Source of the DNA: Ectothiorhodospiraceae bacterium | GTDB lineage: Bacteria > Pseudomonadota > Gammaproteobacteria > Nitrococcales > AK92 | NCBI GenBank assembly: GCA_029263635.1 | Contig: JAJUFY010000015.1 | Coordinates: 1-14,702, forward strand | Direction: 5' to 3' | DNA length: 14,702 nt | In this document: positions 6,231-13,742 of the stretch, piece by piece | How the letters are laid out: each line of letters starts with the position of its first letter | How positions within the stretch are numbered: the first letter of the stretch is position 1 | Position numbers and translations under genes: made by a program | Notes under the pieces: generated by a model | Told to the model about the DNA's origin: nothing | Database searches by the model: none | Seen by the model: only the letters and a program-made list of their open reading frames with translations

Positions 6231-7406
6231 CTAATCCTCCATCGGCAGGCCGACATAGTTTTCGGCGAGCGTGGTGGCTGCCGCCCTGGAACTGGTGACA
6301 TAGTCCAGGTCGGCGAGCTGGCGCCGCAGGTCGTAGGGGCTGGCGTTGTCGTCGTGATGCAGCAGGGTGGTCATCCACCACGAGAAGCGCTGCGCTTTCC
6401 AGACCCGGCGCAGGCAGATGGCCGAGTAGCGCTCCAGCCGGTCACTGCTGCCGGAGGTGTAGTAATCGCCGAGCGCATGCGAGAGCACCCGCACGTCGGC
6501 CACGGCCAGGTTCATGCCCTTGGCGCCGGTGGGCGGCACGATATGGGCGGCGTCGCCGGCCAGGAACAGCCGGCCGTACTGCATCGGCTCGGTGACGAAG
6601 CTGCGCATCGCCACGATGTTCTTCTGGGTGATCCGGCCTTCCTTGAGGCGCCAGCCGTCGTTCAGCTCGGTGCGGGCGTGCAGCTCTTCCCAGATGCGGT
6701 GGTCGGGCCAGTTGGCGAGGTCGTCGTGCGGATCGCACTGCAGATACATGCGCTGCACCGTGACCGAGCGGGTGCTGATCAGCGCGAAACCGCGTGGATG
6801 GTAAGCATAGATCAGCTCCTCGGACGAGCGCGGCGCCTCCACCAGCACGCCCAGCCAGCCGAACGGATAGCTGCGCTGGTATTCGGTGTGCATGGACGCC
6901 GGCAGCGCCGGTCGGGCGACGCCGTGATAGCCGTCGCAACCGGCGATGAAATCGCACTGGAGCTCGACCGGCTCGCCGTCATAACGGAAGCGGATGGTTG
7001 GCGCGCTGCTCTCCAGGCCGTGCAGCGTGACGTTCTCGACTTCGAACAGGATCTCGCCGCCCGCTTCCAGCCGCGCCTTGACGATGTCCTTGATGACCTC
7101 GTGCTGGGCGTACAGCATGATCTTCTTGCCGGTCAGGGCCAGGAAGTCGATCCGGTGGCCCTGGCCGGCGAAGCGCAGCTCGGTGCCGGTGTGGATGGCG
7201 CCCTCGCGCATCATGCGCTCGCCGAGGCCGGTGTCGTTGAGCAGGTCGATGGTGCCCTGCTCCAGCACGCCGGCGCGGATGGTGGATTCGATTTCCTTGC
7301 GAGAGCGCGCCTCCAGCACCACCGAGGAGATGCCCTGGAGGTGCAGCAGATGCGACAGCAGCAGCCCCGCCGGCCCGGCGCCGATGATCCCGACTTGCGT
7401 GCGCAT
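6231..7406 (-). CDS. pobA: 4-Hydroxybenzoate 3-monooxygenase
   Basis: PobA is a soluble flavoprotein that hydroxylates 4-hydroxybenzoate to protocatechuate with NAD(P)H and O2, feeding the beta-ketoadipate pathway. The 391-residue length matches the Pseudomonas enzyme (394). The FAD dinucleotide motif G-I-I-G-A-G-P-A-G is at 6-14, the C-D-G-Y-H-G motif at 157-162 and G-D-A-A-H at 284-288. The substrate-site residues of the classic enzyme are all present with an offset of one: Tyr200, Ser211, Arg213, Pro292 and Tyr384. GGGAGG lies 9 nt before the ATG. It is the last gene of the aromatic operon, 106 bp after pcaC, with a hairpin in the gap. No PobR regulator gene adjoins it. Confidence 0.97.
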   Translation of the reverse strand: MRTQVGIIGAGPAGLLLSHLLHLQGISSVVLEARSRKEIESTIRAGVLEQGTIDLLNDTGLGERMMREGAIHTGTELRFAGQGHRIDFLALTGKKIMLYAQHEVIKDIVKARLEAGGEILFEVENVTLHGLESSAPTIRFRYDGEPVELQCDFIAGCDGYHGVARPALPASMHTEYQRSYPFGWLGVLVEAPRSSEELIYAYHPRGFALISTRSVTVQRMYLQCDPHDDLANWPDHRIWEELHARTELNDGWRLKEGRITQKNIVAMRSFVTEPMQYGRLFLAGDAAHIVPPTGAKGMNLAVADVRVLSHALGDYYTSGSSDRLERYSAICLRRVWKAQRFSWWMTTLLHHDDNASPYDLRRQLADLDYVTSSRAAATTLAENYVGLPMED

Positions 7407-7463
7407 GGCCCTGCCTCCCTGCAGTCACCGCCTACTCGGACTCCGCAGCGGTCGGTCGGCACC

Positions 7464-7487
7464 CGCCCACCTGCTCCCTGGTGGGCG
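7464..7487. other. Intercistronic hairpin between pcaC and pobA
   Basis: CGCCCACC and GGTGGGCG form a perfect 8-bp stem with an 8-nt loop, in the only large gap (106 bp) within the pcaIJDC-pobA unit. There is no T-tract, so it is more likely an RNA-stability or processing structure than a full terminator. It could give pobA its own expression level. Confidence 0.4.
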
Positions 7488-7512
7488 ACAAGCCGTGCCT
7501 TAGGTCAGCCGC

Positions 7513-7908
7513 TCAGCCCTGCTTGTCCTCGGCCGCCATCTCCTCGAAGGTTTTCTTCGCCAGCTGGATGGCGTGATTGGCGGCCGGCACGCCGGCGTAG
7601 ATGGCAACGTGCAGCAGCGCTTCCCGGACTTCCTCCATGGTCGCGCCGGTGTTGCGGGTGGCCCGCAGGTGCATGACGAGTTCGTCGTAATGGCCGAGGG
7701 CGGCCAGCAGCGCGATGGTGATCAGGCTGCGGTCGCGCTTGGTCAGCTCCTCGCGCTGCCAGACCGAGCCCCAGGCGGAACGGGTGATCAGCTCCTGGAA
7801 GGGGCGGTCGAAATCCGTGGTGGCTGCCGTCGCCCGCGCTACGTGCGCCTCGCCGAGCACCGACTTACGGACCGTGAGCCCGCCACGGTAAAGATCATCG
7901 TCAGCCAT
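7513..7908 (-). CDS. pcaC: 4-Carboxymuconolactone decarboxylase
   Basis: PcaC decarboxylates gamma-carboxymuconolactone to 3-oxoadipate enol-lactone in the protocatechuate branch. The 131-residue product has the normal length and the expected all-helical CMD pattern: the N-terminal R-G-L/G-L-T-V-R-K-S-V-L-G region, S-A-W-G-S-V-W at 44-50, R-S-L-I-T-I-A-L-L-A-A-L-G at 60-72, and the C-terminal I-Y-A-G-V-P-A-A-N-H-A at 103-113. Its ATG at 7908 lies inside the end of pcaD (8-nt overlap), with GGAGG 5 nt upstream, so the two genes are translationally coupled. Here PcaC is a separate protein, unlike the PcaD-PcaC fusions (PcaL) of some bacteria. Confidence 0.94.
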   Translation of the reverse strand: MADDDLYRGGLTVRKSVLGEAHVARATAATTDFDRPFQELITRSAWGSVWQREELTKRDRSLITIALLAALGHYDELVMHLRATRNTGATMEEVREALLHVAIYAGVPAANHAIQLAKKTFEEMAAEDKQG

Positions 7909-8689
7909 CCAAGCCTCCGCTCAGAAAATCCCGAATCAGCTGCGCCAGCGCGGCCGGCTGCTCAACGCAGGGAATATGGGCGGCGCCCGGCAGCAGCCGG
8001 AAGCGGCCGTTGGGCAGGGCGTCGGCCAGCGCCTGGCCGTCGGCCGGGGGCGTCGCCACGTCTTCCTCGCCCACCACCACCAGTGCCGGCGCCTGGATGC
8101 TGGCGGCCGCCGCGGTGAGGTCGGCATCGCGGATCGCCTCGCAGCAACCGGCATAGCCTTCCGCCGCCACGCGGCTCAGCATGTTGCGATAGATGGAGAC
8201 GCCATCGCCGGCCAGGTAGGCCTGGGTGAACCAGCGCTGCATGACGCCGTCGGCGATGGCCGCCGTACCGCCGTCGCGCACGGCCTTGGCGCGCTGGTTC
8301 CACATGTCCGGCGGGCCGATGCGCATGGCGGTATCGCAGAAGATGGCGCGCGCCACCCGCTCCGGCCTGGTGGCGGCCAGCTGCTGGGCCACCATGCCGC
8401 CGATCGACAGCCCGCAGACATGCGCCTGGCGGATGTCGAGGGCGTCCAGCAGCGCCGCGGCGTCATCGGCCAGCTGCGCCATGCTGTAAGGCCCGGGTGG
8501 CGCGTCGGTGAGGCCGTGACCGCGCATGTCGTAGCGCAGCAGCCGGTACTCGCTGACAAGCTCCGCCACGACGCCGTCCCAGATCCGCAGGTCGGTGCCG
8601 ATCGAGTTGGCGAACAGCACCACCGGGGCGTCGGCAGGACCGTCCAGCGCGTAGTGGACGGTGATGCCGTTGATACGTGTGTACTGCAT
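7901..8689 (-). CDS. pcaD: 3-Oxoadipate enol-lactonase
   Basis: PcaD is an alpha/beta hydrolase that opens 3-oxoadipate enol-lactone to 3-oxoadipate. The 262-residue protein carries the nucleophile elbow G-L-S-I-G-G with Ser95, the acid Asp210 in G-E-E-D-V-A-T-P-P, and His238 in G-A-A-H-I-P. The family's N-S-I-G-T-D-L-R-I-W-D stretch is at 29-38. The start at 8689 is set by a strong AAGGAGG 5 nt upstream; the frame is open further upstream, but the extra residues are low-complexity and lie over the end of pcaJ. It follows pcaJ by 25 bp and overlaps pcaC by 8 nt, so it is clearly part of the operon. Confidence 0.95.
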   Translation of the reverse strand: MQYTRINGITVHYALDGPADAPVVLFANSIGTDLRIWDGVVAELVSEYRLLRYDMRGHGLTDAPPGPYSMAQLADDAAALLDALDIRQAHVCGLSIGGMVAQQLAATRPERVARAIFCDTAMRIGPPDMWNQRAKAVRDGGTAAIADGVMQRWFTQAYLAGDGVSIYRNMLSRVAAEGYAGCCEAIRDADLTAAAASIQAPALVVVGEEDVATPPADGQALADALPNGRFRLLPGAAHIPCVEQPAALAQLIRDFLSGGLDG

Positions 8690-8714
8690 TCGGCCTCCTT
8701 TGCGCGCAGCGCGG

Positions 8715-9494
8715 TCAGCTCTGCCCGGCGTGCGCCTTCCGCGTGCGGGCGTGCAGGTCGCGGAGCACTTCCAGCTCGTCGCGGGTCGGCGGCTCGGTGG
8801 TCGCCAGCTGCCCGGCAAAGCGGATCGGCCAGCCGGTCTGCTCCTGCACCTGTTCGCGAGTGGTGCCGGGGTGCAGCGCGGTGACGACCAGCTCGCGCGT
8901 CTCCGGATCCGGCTCCAGCACGCACAGGTCGGTGATCACGCGCGTCGGCCCGCGGCCGACCATGCCGCCCCGCGTATCGCGCGGCGAGCCGTCGCCGTGC
9001 CCCATGGAGGTGATGAAGTCCATCTTCTCCACGAACACCCGCCGCGAATGCCGCACGGTGATGAAAATCTCCTTGGCGGAGGTGGCGATCTCCGGCGCGC
9101 CGCCGCCGCCCGGCAAGCGGACCTTGGGCTGCGCATAGTCGCCGATCACGGTGGTGTTGATATTGGCGTAGCGGTCGAGCTGCGCGGTGCCGAGGAAGCC
9201 GACGTCGATCCGGCCGCCCTGCAGCCAGTAGCGGAACATTTCCGGGACCGACACGGTGGTGGTCGCGGTCTCGCACAGCTCGCCATCGCCGATCGACAGC
9301 GGCAGCACGTCCGGCTTGGCGCCGATGGTGCCGGACTCATAGATCAGCACCACATCGGGGGCGTGGGTCAGCCGGGCCAGGTTGGCCGCGGCGCTGGGCA
9401 GACCGATGCCGACGAAGCAGACCGCGCCGTTCCACAGCGCGCGCGAGGCGGCAATCGTCATCATTTCATCGGCGGTGTATTCAAGCGACGCCAT
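8715..9494 (-). CDS. pcaJ: 3-Oxoadipate CoA-transferase, beta subunit (CatJ/PcaJ type)
   Basis: This is the catalytic subunit of a class I CoA-transferase that moves CoA from succinyl-CoA to 3-oxoadipate. The 259-residue chain has the E-S-G motif (Glu53, the acyl-accepting glutamate) in I-Y-E-S-G-T-I-G, and the glycine-rich L-P-G-G-G-G-A-P-E-I-A at 128-137. It is longer than the P. putida PcaJ and closer in pattern to the CatJ/GctB type. The ATG at 9494 is preceded by AGGAG at 7 nt and overlaps the end of pcaI by 14 nt, which supports coupled translation of the two subunits. An in-frame extension upstream lacks this support. Confidence 0.9.
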   Translation of the reverse strand: MASLEYTADEMMTIAASRALWNGAVCFVGIGLPSAAANLARLTHAPDVVLIYESGTIGAKPDVLPLSIGDGELCETATTTVSVPEMFRYWLQGGRIDVGFLGTAQLDRYANINTTVIGDYAQPKVRLPGGGGAPEIATSAKEIFITVRHSRRVFVEKMDFITSMGHGDGSPRDTRGGMVGRGPTRVITDLCVLEPDPETRELVVTALHPGTTREQVQEQTGWPIRFAGQLATTEPPTRDELEVLRDLHARTRKAHAGQS

Positions 9495-10335
9495 GGTTCG
9501 CTCCTGCGGCGGTATCGGTGGGGCCTTGGATGACGTGTTCCTGCATCCAGGCCAGGAAACTGTCGCGATCGCGCGAGATCGCATCCCACTGCTTGTAGCT
9601 GCTGTTGTCGCGCTGGTAGTAGCCGTGGGCGTAGGACGGATAGGCGCCGCCCGGCACCTTGGCTACCGCCGTCACCACCCAGTTCGGCAGCACCACGGCG
9701 TTGGGGCCGGCATCCAGCGTATCGACGATCTCCTCCACCGTGACGATGGCGGCCCGGCGCGCAGCCAGGCAGGCCTGCTTCTGCACGCCGACGATGCCTT
9801 CGAACAGCACGTTGCCGGCGCGGTCGGCCTTCTGGGCGTGCACGATGGCGACATCGGGCCGCAGTGCCGGAACCGCTGCCAGCCGCTCGCCGGTGAACGG
9901 GCAGTCGATGAACTTGATGGTGGAGGTCACCTTCGGCAGGTGGTTGCCGATGTAACCGCGGAACACCGCGAACGGCAGGCCGGCCGCGCCGGCATCGTAG
10001 GCGTTGGCCATCGCGGCGTGGCTGTGTTCCTCGATCTCCAGCGGCCGGGGCCAGCCGTTTTCGACGGCATCTCGCAACCGGTGCAGCGAGCCGACGCCGG
10101 GGTTGCCGCCCCAGGAGAACACCAGCTTGCTGGCACAGCCCATGCCGATCATCTGGTCGTAGATCAGATCCGGCGTCATGCGGATCAGGGTCAGATCCTT
10201 ACGGCCCTGGCGGATGATCTCCTGCCCGGCCGCGAATGGGATCAAGTGTGTGAATCCTTCCAACGCCACGCTGTCACCGTCGCGGACGTACTCCGCGATC
10301 GCAGCCTGGAGCGACATCATCTTTGCCATATGCAA
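9481..10335 (-). CDS. pcaI: 3-Oxoadipate CoA-transferase, alpha subunit (CatI/PcaI type)
   Basis: This 284-residue partner of PcaJ shows the class I alpha-subunit features: D-G-D-S-V-A-L-E-G-F-T-H-L-I-P at 19-33, R-M-T-P-D-L at 52-57, and the glycine-rich F-S-W-G-G-N-P-G-V-G-S-L at 73-84 that contributes to CoA binding. The E-G-F-T-H and S-Y-A-H-G-Y-Y-Q-R-D-N stretches match my recollection of CatI from chlorocatechol- and catechol-degrading pseudomonads and differ from the shorter PcaI. It is the first gene of the operon. Several ATGs lie close together (10335, 10329, 10320, 10317). The first is used because GGTG lies just upstream, but no start has a strong ribosome site. A near-consensus promoter with PcaR-like boxes precedes it. 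Confidence 0.9.
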   Translation of the reverse strand: MHMAKMMSLQAAIAEYVRDGDSVALEGFTHLIPFAAGQEIIRQGRKDLTLIRMTPDLIYDQMIGMGCASKLVFSWGGNPGVGSLHRLRDAVENGWPRPLEIEEHSHAAMANAYDAGAAGLPFAVFRGYIGNHLPKVTSTIKFIDCPFTGERLAAVPALRPDVAIVHAQKADRAGNVLFEGIVGVQKQACLAARRAAIVTVEEIVDTLDAGPNAVVLPNWVVTAVAKVPGGAYPSYAHGYYQRDNSSYKQWDAISRDRDSFLAWMQEHVIQGPTDTAAGANHGVA

Positions 10336-10343
10336 GCACCGTT

Positions 10344-10379
10344 TGTTCGCTTAATGCACAGGTATGCGACATGCGAACA
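10344..10379. promoter_or_regulatory. Inverted pair of PcaR/IclR-type operator boxes
   Basis: Box A (plus, 10344-10360) reads TGTTCGCTTAATGCACA. Box B (minus, 10363-10379) reads TGTTCGCATGTCGCATA. They agree at 12 of 17 positions, face each other, and are 2 bp apart. Both resemble the PcaR box recalled from P. putida (GTTCGATAATCGCAC). Box B overlaps the -10 and start site of the pcaI promoter and box A lies just downstream, a position suited to repression. A further TGTTCG (minus) occurs at 10523-10528 on the transporter side. Confidence 0.55.
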
Positions 10380-10407
10380 CCATAGGTAGGCTCCGAAAAG
10401 CTGTCAA
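10379..10407 (-). promoter_or_regulatory. Sigma70-type promoter of the pcaIJDC-pobA operon
   Basis: On the minus strand, TTGACA (10407-10402) is a perfect -35 hexamer, followed after exactly 17 bp by TATGGT (10384-10379), four of six for the -10. The start site would fall near 10372, giving a leader of about 36 nt before the pcaI ATG at 10335. Confidence 0.65.
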
Positions 10408-10457
10408 GACTCTCGACCACACCTTTTATTGCCGGCGCGGCTAGGCTTGGGCAATGC

Positions 10458-10486
10458 TTGACCCGTCGGTCAGCTTCTCTTAGCTT
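10458..10486 (+). promoter_or_regulatory. Candidate promoter of the Liv-type transporter operon
   Basis: TTGACC (10458-10463) is five of six for a -35 element and is followed after 17 bp by TAGCTT (10481-10486), three of six for a -10. It faces the transporter genes and lies back to back with the pca promoter. The -10 is poor, which would fit dependence on an activator. Confidence 0.35.
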
Positions 10487-10596
10487 TGCTCTTGTCCGCG
10501 ACGCGCCCATGCGTCCGGATTACGAACACACTTATATCCGCTTGCCTGTTCAGCCGGACAACGGCTTCGCAGGTCGATCTTTTGGAGGAGATGCAG

Positions 10597-11808
10597 ATGA
10601 AGCTGCGACGCTGCAGCAAGATTCTGGCGGTGACGGCCGCCCTTGCGATTGCTGGACTCGGGGCGGCGCATGCGCAGCAGCCGTCCTCGATCCGTATCGG
10701 CTATGCCGTGTCCAAGACTGGCCCCTACGCTGGCGGTGCGACGACGACGACGCTGCCGAACTACCAGCTCTGGGTGAAGGAAATCAACGATGCCGGCGGC
10801 ATCAAGGTCGGCGATCGGCGCCTGCCGATCGAGGTCGTCGAATACGACGACCGCAGCAGCTCCGAAGAGGCCGTGCGCGCCATCGAGCGGCTGATCAACC
10901 AGGACAAGGTCGACTTCGTACTGGCTCCCTGGGGTACCGCTCTGAACTTGGCGGTCGGCCCGGTGCTGGACCGCGCCGGCTATCCGCACCTGGCGGTAAC
11001 CAGCGTCTCCGACATGATCACCCAGCTCAGCAAGCGCTGGAAGAACGCCTTCTTCTTTGGCGACACCTCGGCCAACTATGCCCGCGGGGTGGTCAGCGTC
11101 CTCGACCAGCTGCGCAAGGACGGCAAGATCGGCGACACCGTGGCGATGGTGAGCGTGGCCGACCAGTTCGGCATCGAGCTCTCCAAGGCCGCTCAGGCCG
11201 CGCTCGACAAGGCCGGTTTCAAGCTGGTCTACAACCAGAACTACCCGATCGGCACGCAGGACCTGCAGTCCCTGGTTAACGAAATGCGGCGGCGCAACCC
11301 GGATGTGGTGCTGGCCTTCAGCTACCCGCCCGACACCATCGCCTTCACCGACCAGGCCAAGGCGCTCGGCCTCAACCCCAAGGTGTTCTACACTGCCGTT
11401 GGCACTGCCTTCCCGCTGTATAAGCAGCGCTTCGGCGACAACATCGAGGGCGTGATGGGCACCGGCGGCATCAATCCGAACAGCCCGGCCATCAAGGACT
11501 ACATGGAGCGCCACCAGAAGGCCCTCGGCAAGGAGCCGGATCGCTGGCTGAGCCCGGTCACCTACGCCAGCCTGCAGGTGCTGCAGCAGGCCATCGAACG
11601 GGCCGGCACCCTCGACCGCCAGGCGGTCGCGAAGGAGATACGCAGCGGCACCTTCGACACCATCGTCGGCCAGATCTCGCTGCAGGATCAGGTCTACAGC
11701 GGCGGCTGGATGGTCGGCCAGTGGCAGAACGGCGAGTTCCAGGCCATCGCCCCGCTGAATCGTGACGGCGCCCGTCCGGCGCTGGTTCCGAAGCCGGCCT
11801 GGAAGTAA
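10597..11808 (+). CDS. Periplasmic substrate-binding protein of Liv-type ABC transporter
   Basis: The 403-residue protein opens with a signal peptide: K-L-R-R, a hydrophobic core, then A-H-A before Q-Q, so cleavage is expected after residue 26. The mature part has the type I periplasmic binding fold (Peripla_BP_6): I-R-I-G-Y-A-V-S-K-T-G-P-Y-A-G, then a helix and Y-D-D-R-S-S-S-E-E-A-V, as in branched-chain amino-acid binding proteins. Family members also bind aromatic acids such as benzoates and coumarates. With the divergent pca-pob operon next door, 4-hydroxybenzoate, protocatechuate or a precursor is the likely ligand; this is inference. GGAGG lies 8 nt before the ATG at 10597. An ATG at 10591 abuts the ribosome site and is less likely. 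A terminator-like hairpin follows. Confidence 0.92.
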   Translation: MKLRRCSKILAVTAALAIAGLGAAHAQQPSSIRIGYAVSKTGPYAGGATTTTLPNYQLWVKEINDAGGIKVGDRRLPIEVVEYDDRSSSEEAVRAIERLINQDKVDFVLAPWGTALNLAVGPVLDRAGYPHLAVTSVSDMITQLSKRWKNAFFFGDTSANYARGVVSVLDQLRKDGKIGDTVAMVSVADQFGIELSKAAQAALDKAGFKLVYNQNYPIGTQDLQSLVNEMRRRNPDVVLAFSYPPDTIAFTDQAKALGLNPKVFYTAVGTAFPLYKQRFGDNIEGVMGTGGINPNSPAIKDYMERHQKALGKEPDRWLSPVTYASLQVLQQAIERAGTLDRQAVAKEIRSGTFDTIVGQISLQDQVYSGGWMVGQWQNGEFQAIAPLNRDGARPALVPKPAWK

Positions 11809-11817
11809 GCGACCCCG

Positions 11818-11875
11818 GATGGCTGGGCCGGCGGCGGGCACTCTCTTCCCGCTCGCCGCCCAGCCATCGTCTTTT
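11818..11875 (+). terminator. Terminator/attenuator between binding-protein and permease genes
   Basis: GATGGCTGGGC (11818-11828) pairs perfectly with GCCCAGCCATC (11858-11868). A second GC-rich inner stem (CGGCGGCGGG against CCCGCTCGCCG, one bulge) tops it, and TCTTTT follows at 11870-11875. It starts 9 nt after the binding-protein stop. Partial read-through would give more binding protein than membrane and ATPase subunits, a common arrangement in ABC importers. Confidence 0.72.
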
Positions 11876-11901
11876 ATAGCTTCACTGCGGAAATCAATCG
11901 G

Positions 11902-12777
11902 ATGCCGATACTGGACGCCTTGCTCAACGGGCTGACGCTGGGCGGGATGTATGCGCTGGTGGCTGTGGGGCTGACCCTGCAGTACGGGGTGGCGCGCATC
12001 ATGAACCTGGCCTATGGCGAGTGTTTGATTGCGGCGGCGTTTGCCGCCTACTGGCTGTTCAGCGGTTTGGGGCTGAGCCCGCTGCTGGGGCTGGGGCTGG
12101 TGGTGCCGCTGGCGTTTGCGCTGCACTGGCTGCTCTACCGGCTGCTGCTGGTGCCGCTGGTGCGCCGCGCCAAGAGCCGGGCGGCGCTGGAGGTCGACAG
12201 CATTCTCGCCACCTTCGGCCTGCTGTTCATCGTCGAGGGCATCGTGCTGGTGCTGTTTGGCGGCAACTACTACAACTACGCCTACCTTGCCGGCGTGCTT
12301 GATATCGGCGGCACGCCGCTGGCCTACAACCGGCTGCTGGCGCTGGGCTTTGCGCTGGTGCTGGGGCTGGGGCTGTACCTGCTGCTGACCCGCACCCGCG
12401 GGGGCACGGCGCTGCGGGCGGTGGCGGTCGACCCGGTGGCCGCGCAGCTGGTGGCGATCGATGTGCGCGCGGCCGCGGCGCTGGCCTTTGCGCTCGGTGG
12501 TGCGCTGGTGGCCGCCAGCGGCGTGCTGGTGAGCATGTTCCTCACCTTCAACGCCGCCATGGGCGTGGTGTTCACCATGAAGGCGCTGATCGTGGTGATC
12601 ATGGGCGGCGTCGGCAACCTGGCCGGCTGCCTGGTGGCCGGGCTGCTGCTTGGCTTTGCCGAGAGCTTTGTCGCCACCTACCTCGACCCGGGGCTGACCA
12701 TCGCCGTCAACTTCGCGCTGTTTCTCTTCATTCTGATCGTGCGCCCCAACGGGCTGTTCGGGAGGGCGAGCGCATGA
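11902..12777 (+). CDS. livH: Liv-type ABC permease, LivH-like
   Basis: The 291-residue inner-membrane protein starts with the LivH pattern L-L-N-G-L-T-L-G-G-M-Y-A-L-V-A-V-G-L-T and the Y-G-V-A-R-I-M-N-L-A-Y-G-E region. Roughly eight hydrophobic segments follow. The cytoplasmic coupling loop is around R-G-G-T-A-L-R-A-V-A-V-D-P-V-A-A at about 166-181, and a late G-G-V-G-N-L-A-G stretch ends the conserved core. It forms the translocation pore with LivM. The ribosome site before the ATG (GGAAA) is weak, unlike those of the next genes, and a terminator-like hairpin precedes it. Its stop overlaps the livM start in ATGA. The substrate is probably an aromatic acid by context and not necessarily leucine. 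Confidence 0.92.
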   Translation: MPILDALLNGLTLGGMYALVAVGLTLQYGVARIMNLAYGECLIAAAFAAYWLFSGLGLSPLLGLGLVVPLAFALHWLLYRLLLVPLVRRAKSRAALEVDSILATFGLLFIVEGIVLVLFGGNYYNYAYLAGVLDIGGTPLAYNRLLALGFALVLGLGLYLLLTRTRGGTALRAVAVDPVAAQLVAIDVRAAAALAFALGGALVAASGVLVSMFLTFNAAMGVVFTMKALIVVIMGGVGNLAGCLVAGLLLGFAESFVATYLDPGLTIAVNFALFLFILIVRPNGLFGRASA

Positions 12778-13742
12778 CCCTCAGACAACTCCTGCTGCTC
12801 ACCGCCGGCGTGGGGCTGCTCGCCGCCGCGGCGCTGACGCCGCTCATCGGCAGCGGCTACGCCATGTCGATGGCCATCAACCTGCTCATGTTCACCGCGC
12901 TGGCCACCGCCTGGGCGCTGTTCTCCGGGCCGACCGGCTACATCTCGCTGGCGACCGTGGCGTTCTTTGGCATCGGCGCCTACACCGTGGCGGTGGTCGG
13001 CGAGGCACTGCCGTGGGGCCTGGTGCTCGCCCTGGCCGCCGGGCTCGGCTTTCTGGTGGCGCTGGTGGTGGGGCTCTCGACCCTGCGGCTGCGCGGCGTC
13101 TACTTCGTGATCTTCACCTTCGGCCTGGCCGAGCTGATCCGCCAGCTGGTGACCTGGTACGAAGCCAACCACGCCGGCTCGGTGGGCCGCTTCGTCTTCC
13201 TCGACATCAGCCAGGCGCAGATCGTCTGGCAGCTGACCGCGGTCACCGCCGTGGTGTTTCTGCTCGGCGCGCTCCTCCAGCGCTCGCGGCTGGGCCTGAC
13301 CCTGCGCATGATCGGCGATGACGAGACGGTGGCGCTGCACTGCGGCGCCAACACCACCGCCGCCAAGCTGCTCGCCTTCAGCCTCTCCGCGGCGCTGATG
13401 GCGCTGGTCGGCGCCATCGTCGCGCCGCGCTGGACCTACCTGGACCCGACCATCGCCTTCAACCCGGTGGTGTCGTTCCAGGTGCTGATCATGGCGCTGC
13501 TCGGCGGCGCCGGCCGGCTGTACGGCCCGCTGCTGGGGGTGATTCCGCTGGTGCTGCTGTTCGAGTACCTGTCGGCCCACTTCCCCAACCACTTCAGCAT
13601 CCTGCTTGGCGTGACCTTCCTCGCCATCGTCTACCTGGTGCCGAATGGGGTCGCCGGGCTCGCCGAGCGCTACCTCGGCCGCCCGCGCCCGTCGCAGCCA
13701 GCAGCGGCCGCTCCCGCGCAACCGAAGGAGGGCACGTCATGA
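12774..13742 (+). CDS. livM: Liv-type ABC permease, LivM-like
   Basis: The 322-residue second permease begins with a hydrophobic N-terminus and has the LivM hallmarks: G-P-T-G-Y-I-S-L-A-T-V-A-F-F-G-I-G-A-Y at about 52-70, and L-R-G-V-Y-F-V-I-F-T-F-G-L-A-E at 106-120. The cytoplasmic coupling loop with M-I-G-D-D-E-T-V-A-L-H-C-G at about 179-191 docks the ATPases, followed by G-G-A-G-R-L-Y-G-P-L-L-G. The C-terminal 25 residues are a polar, Pro/Ala-rich tail. It starts at the ATGA overlap with livH after GGGAGG and ends in an ATGA overlap with livG, so the three are translationally coupled. Confidence 0.93.
   Translation: MTLRQLLLLTAGVGLLAAAALTPLIGSGYAMSMAINLLMFTALATAWALFSGPTGYISLATVAFFGIGAYTVAVVGEALPWGLVLALAAGLGFLVALVVGLSTLRLRGVYFVIFTFGLAELIRQLVTWYEANHAGSVGRFVFLDISQAQIVWQLTAVTAVVFLLGALLQRSRLGLTLRMIGDDETVALHCGANTTAAKLLAFSLSAALMALVGAIVAPRWTYLDPTIAFNPVVSFQVLIMALLGGAGRLYGPLLGVIPLVLLFEYLSAHFPNHFSILLGVTFLAIVYLVPNGVAGLAERYLGRPRPSQPAAAAPAQPKEGTS

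Noticed and set aside
6201..7676. Plus-strand open frame of 491 codons across pobA
   Set aside because: It is the antisense of pobA, which preserves all known active-site residues; the frame reads as repetitive Gly/Ala/Gln/His-rich sequence.
8690..8818. Upstream extension of the PcaD reading frame
   Set aside because: It lies over the end of pcaJ, gives a low-complexity Arg/Pro-rich peptide, and ignores the strong AAGGAGG before the ATG at 8689.
10480..12126. Minus-strand open frame of 548 codons opposite the binding-protein gene
   Set aside because: It runs through the signal peptide, a conserved binding-protein gene and the terminator hairpin on the other strand, with no recognisable domain and low-complexity composition.
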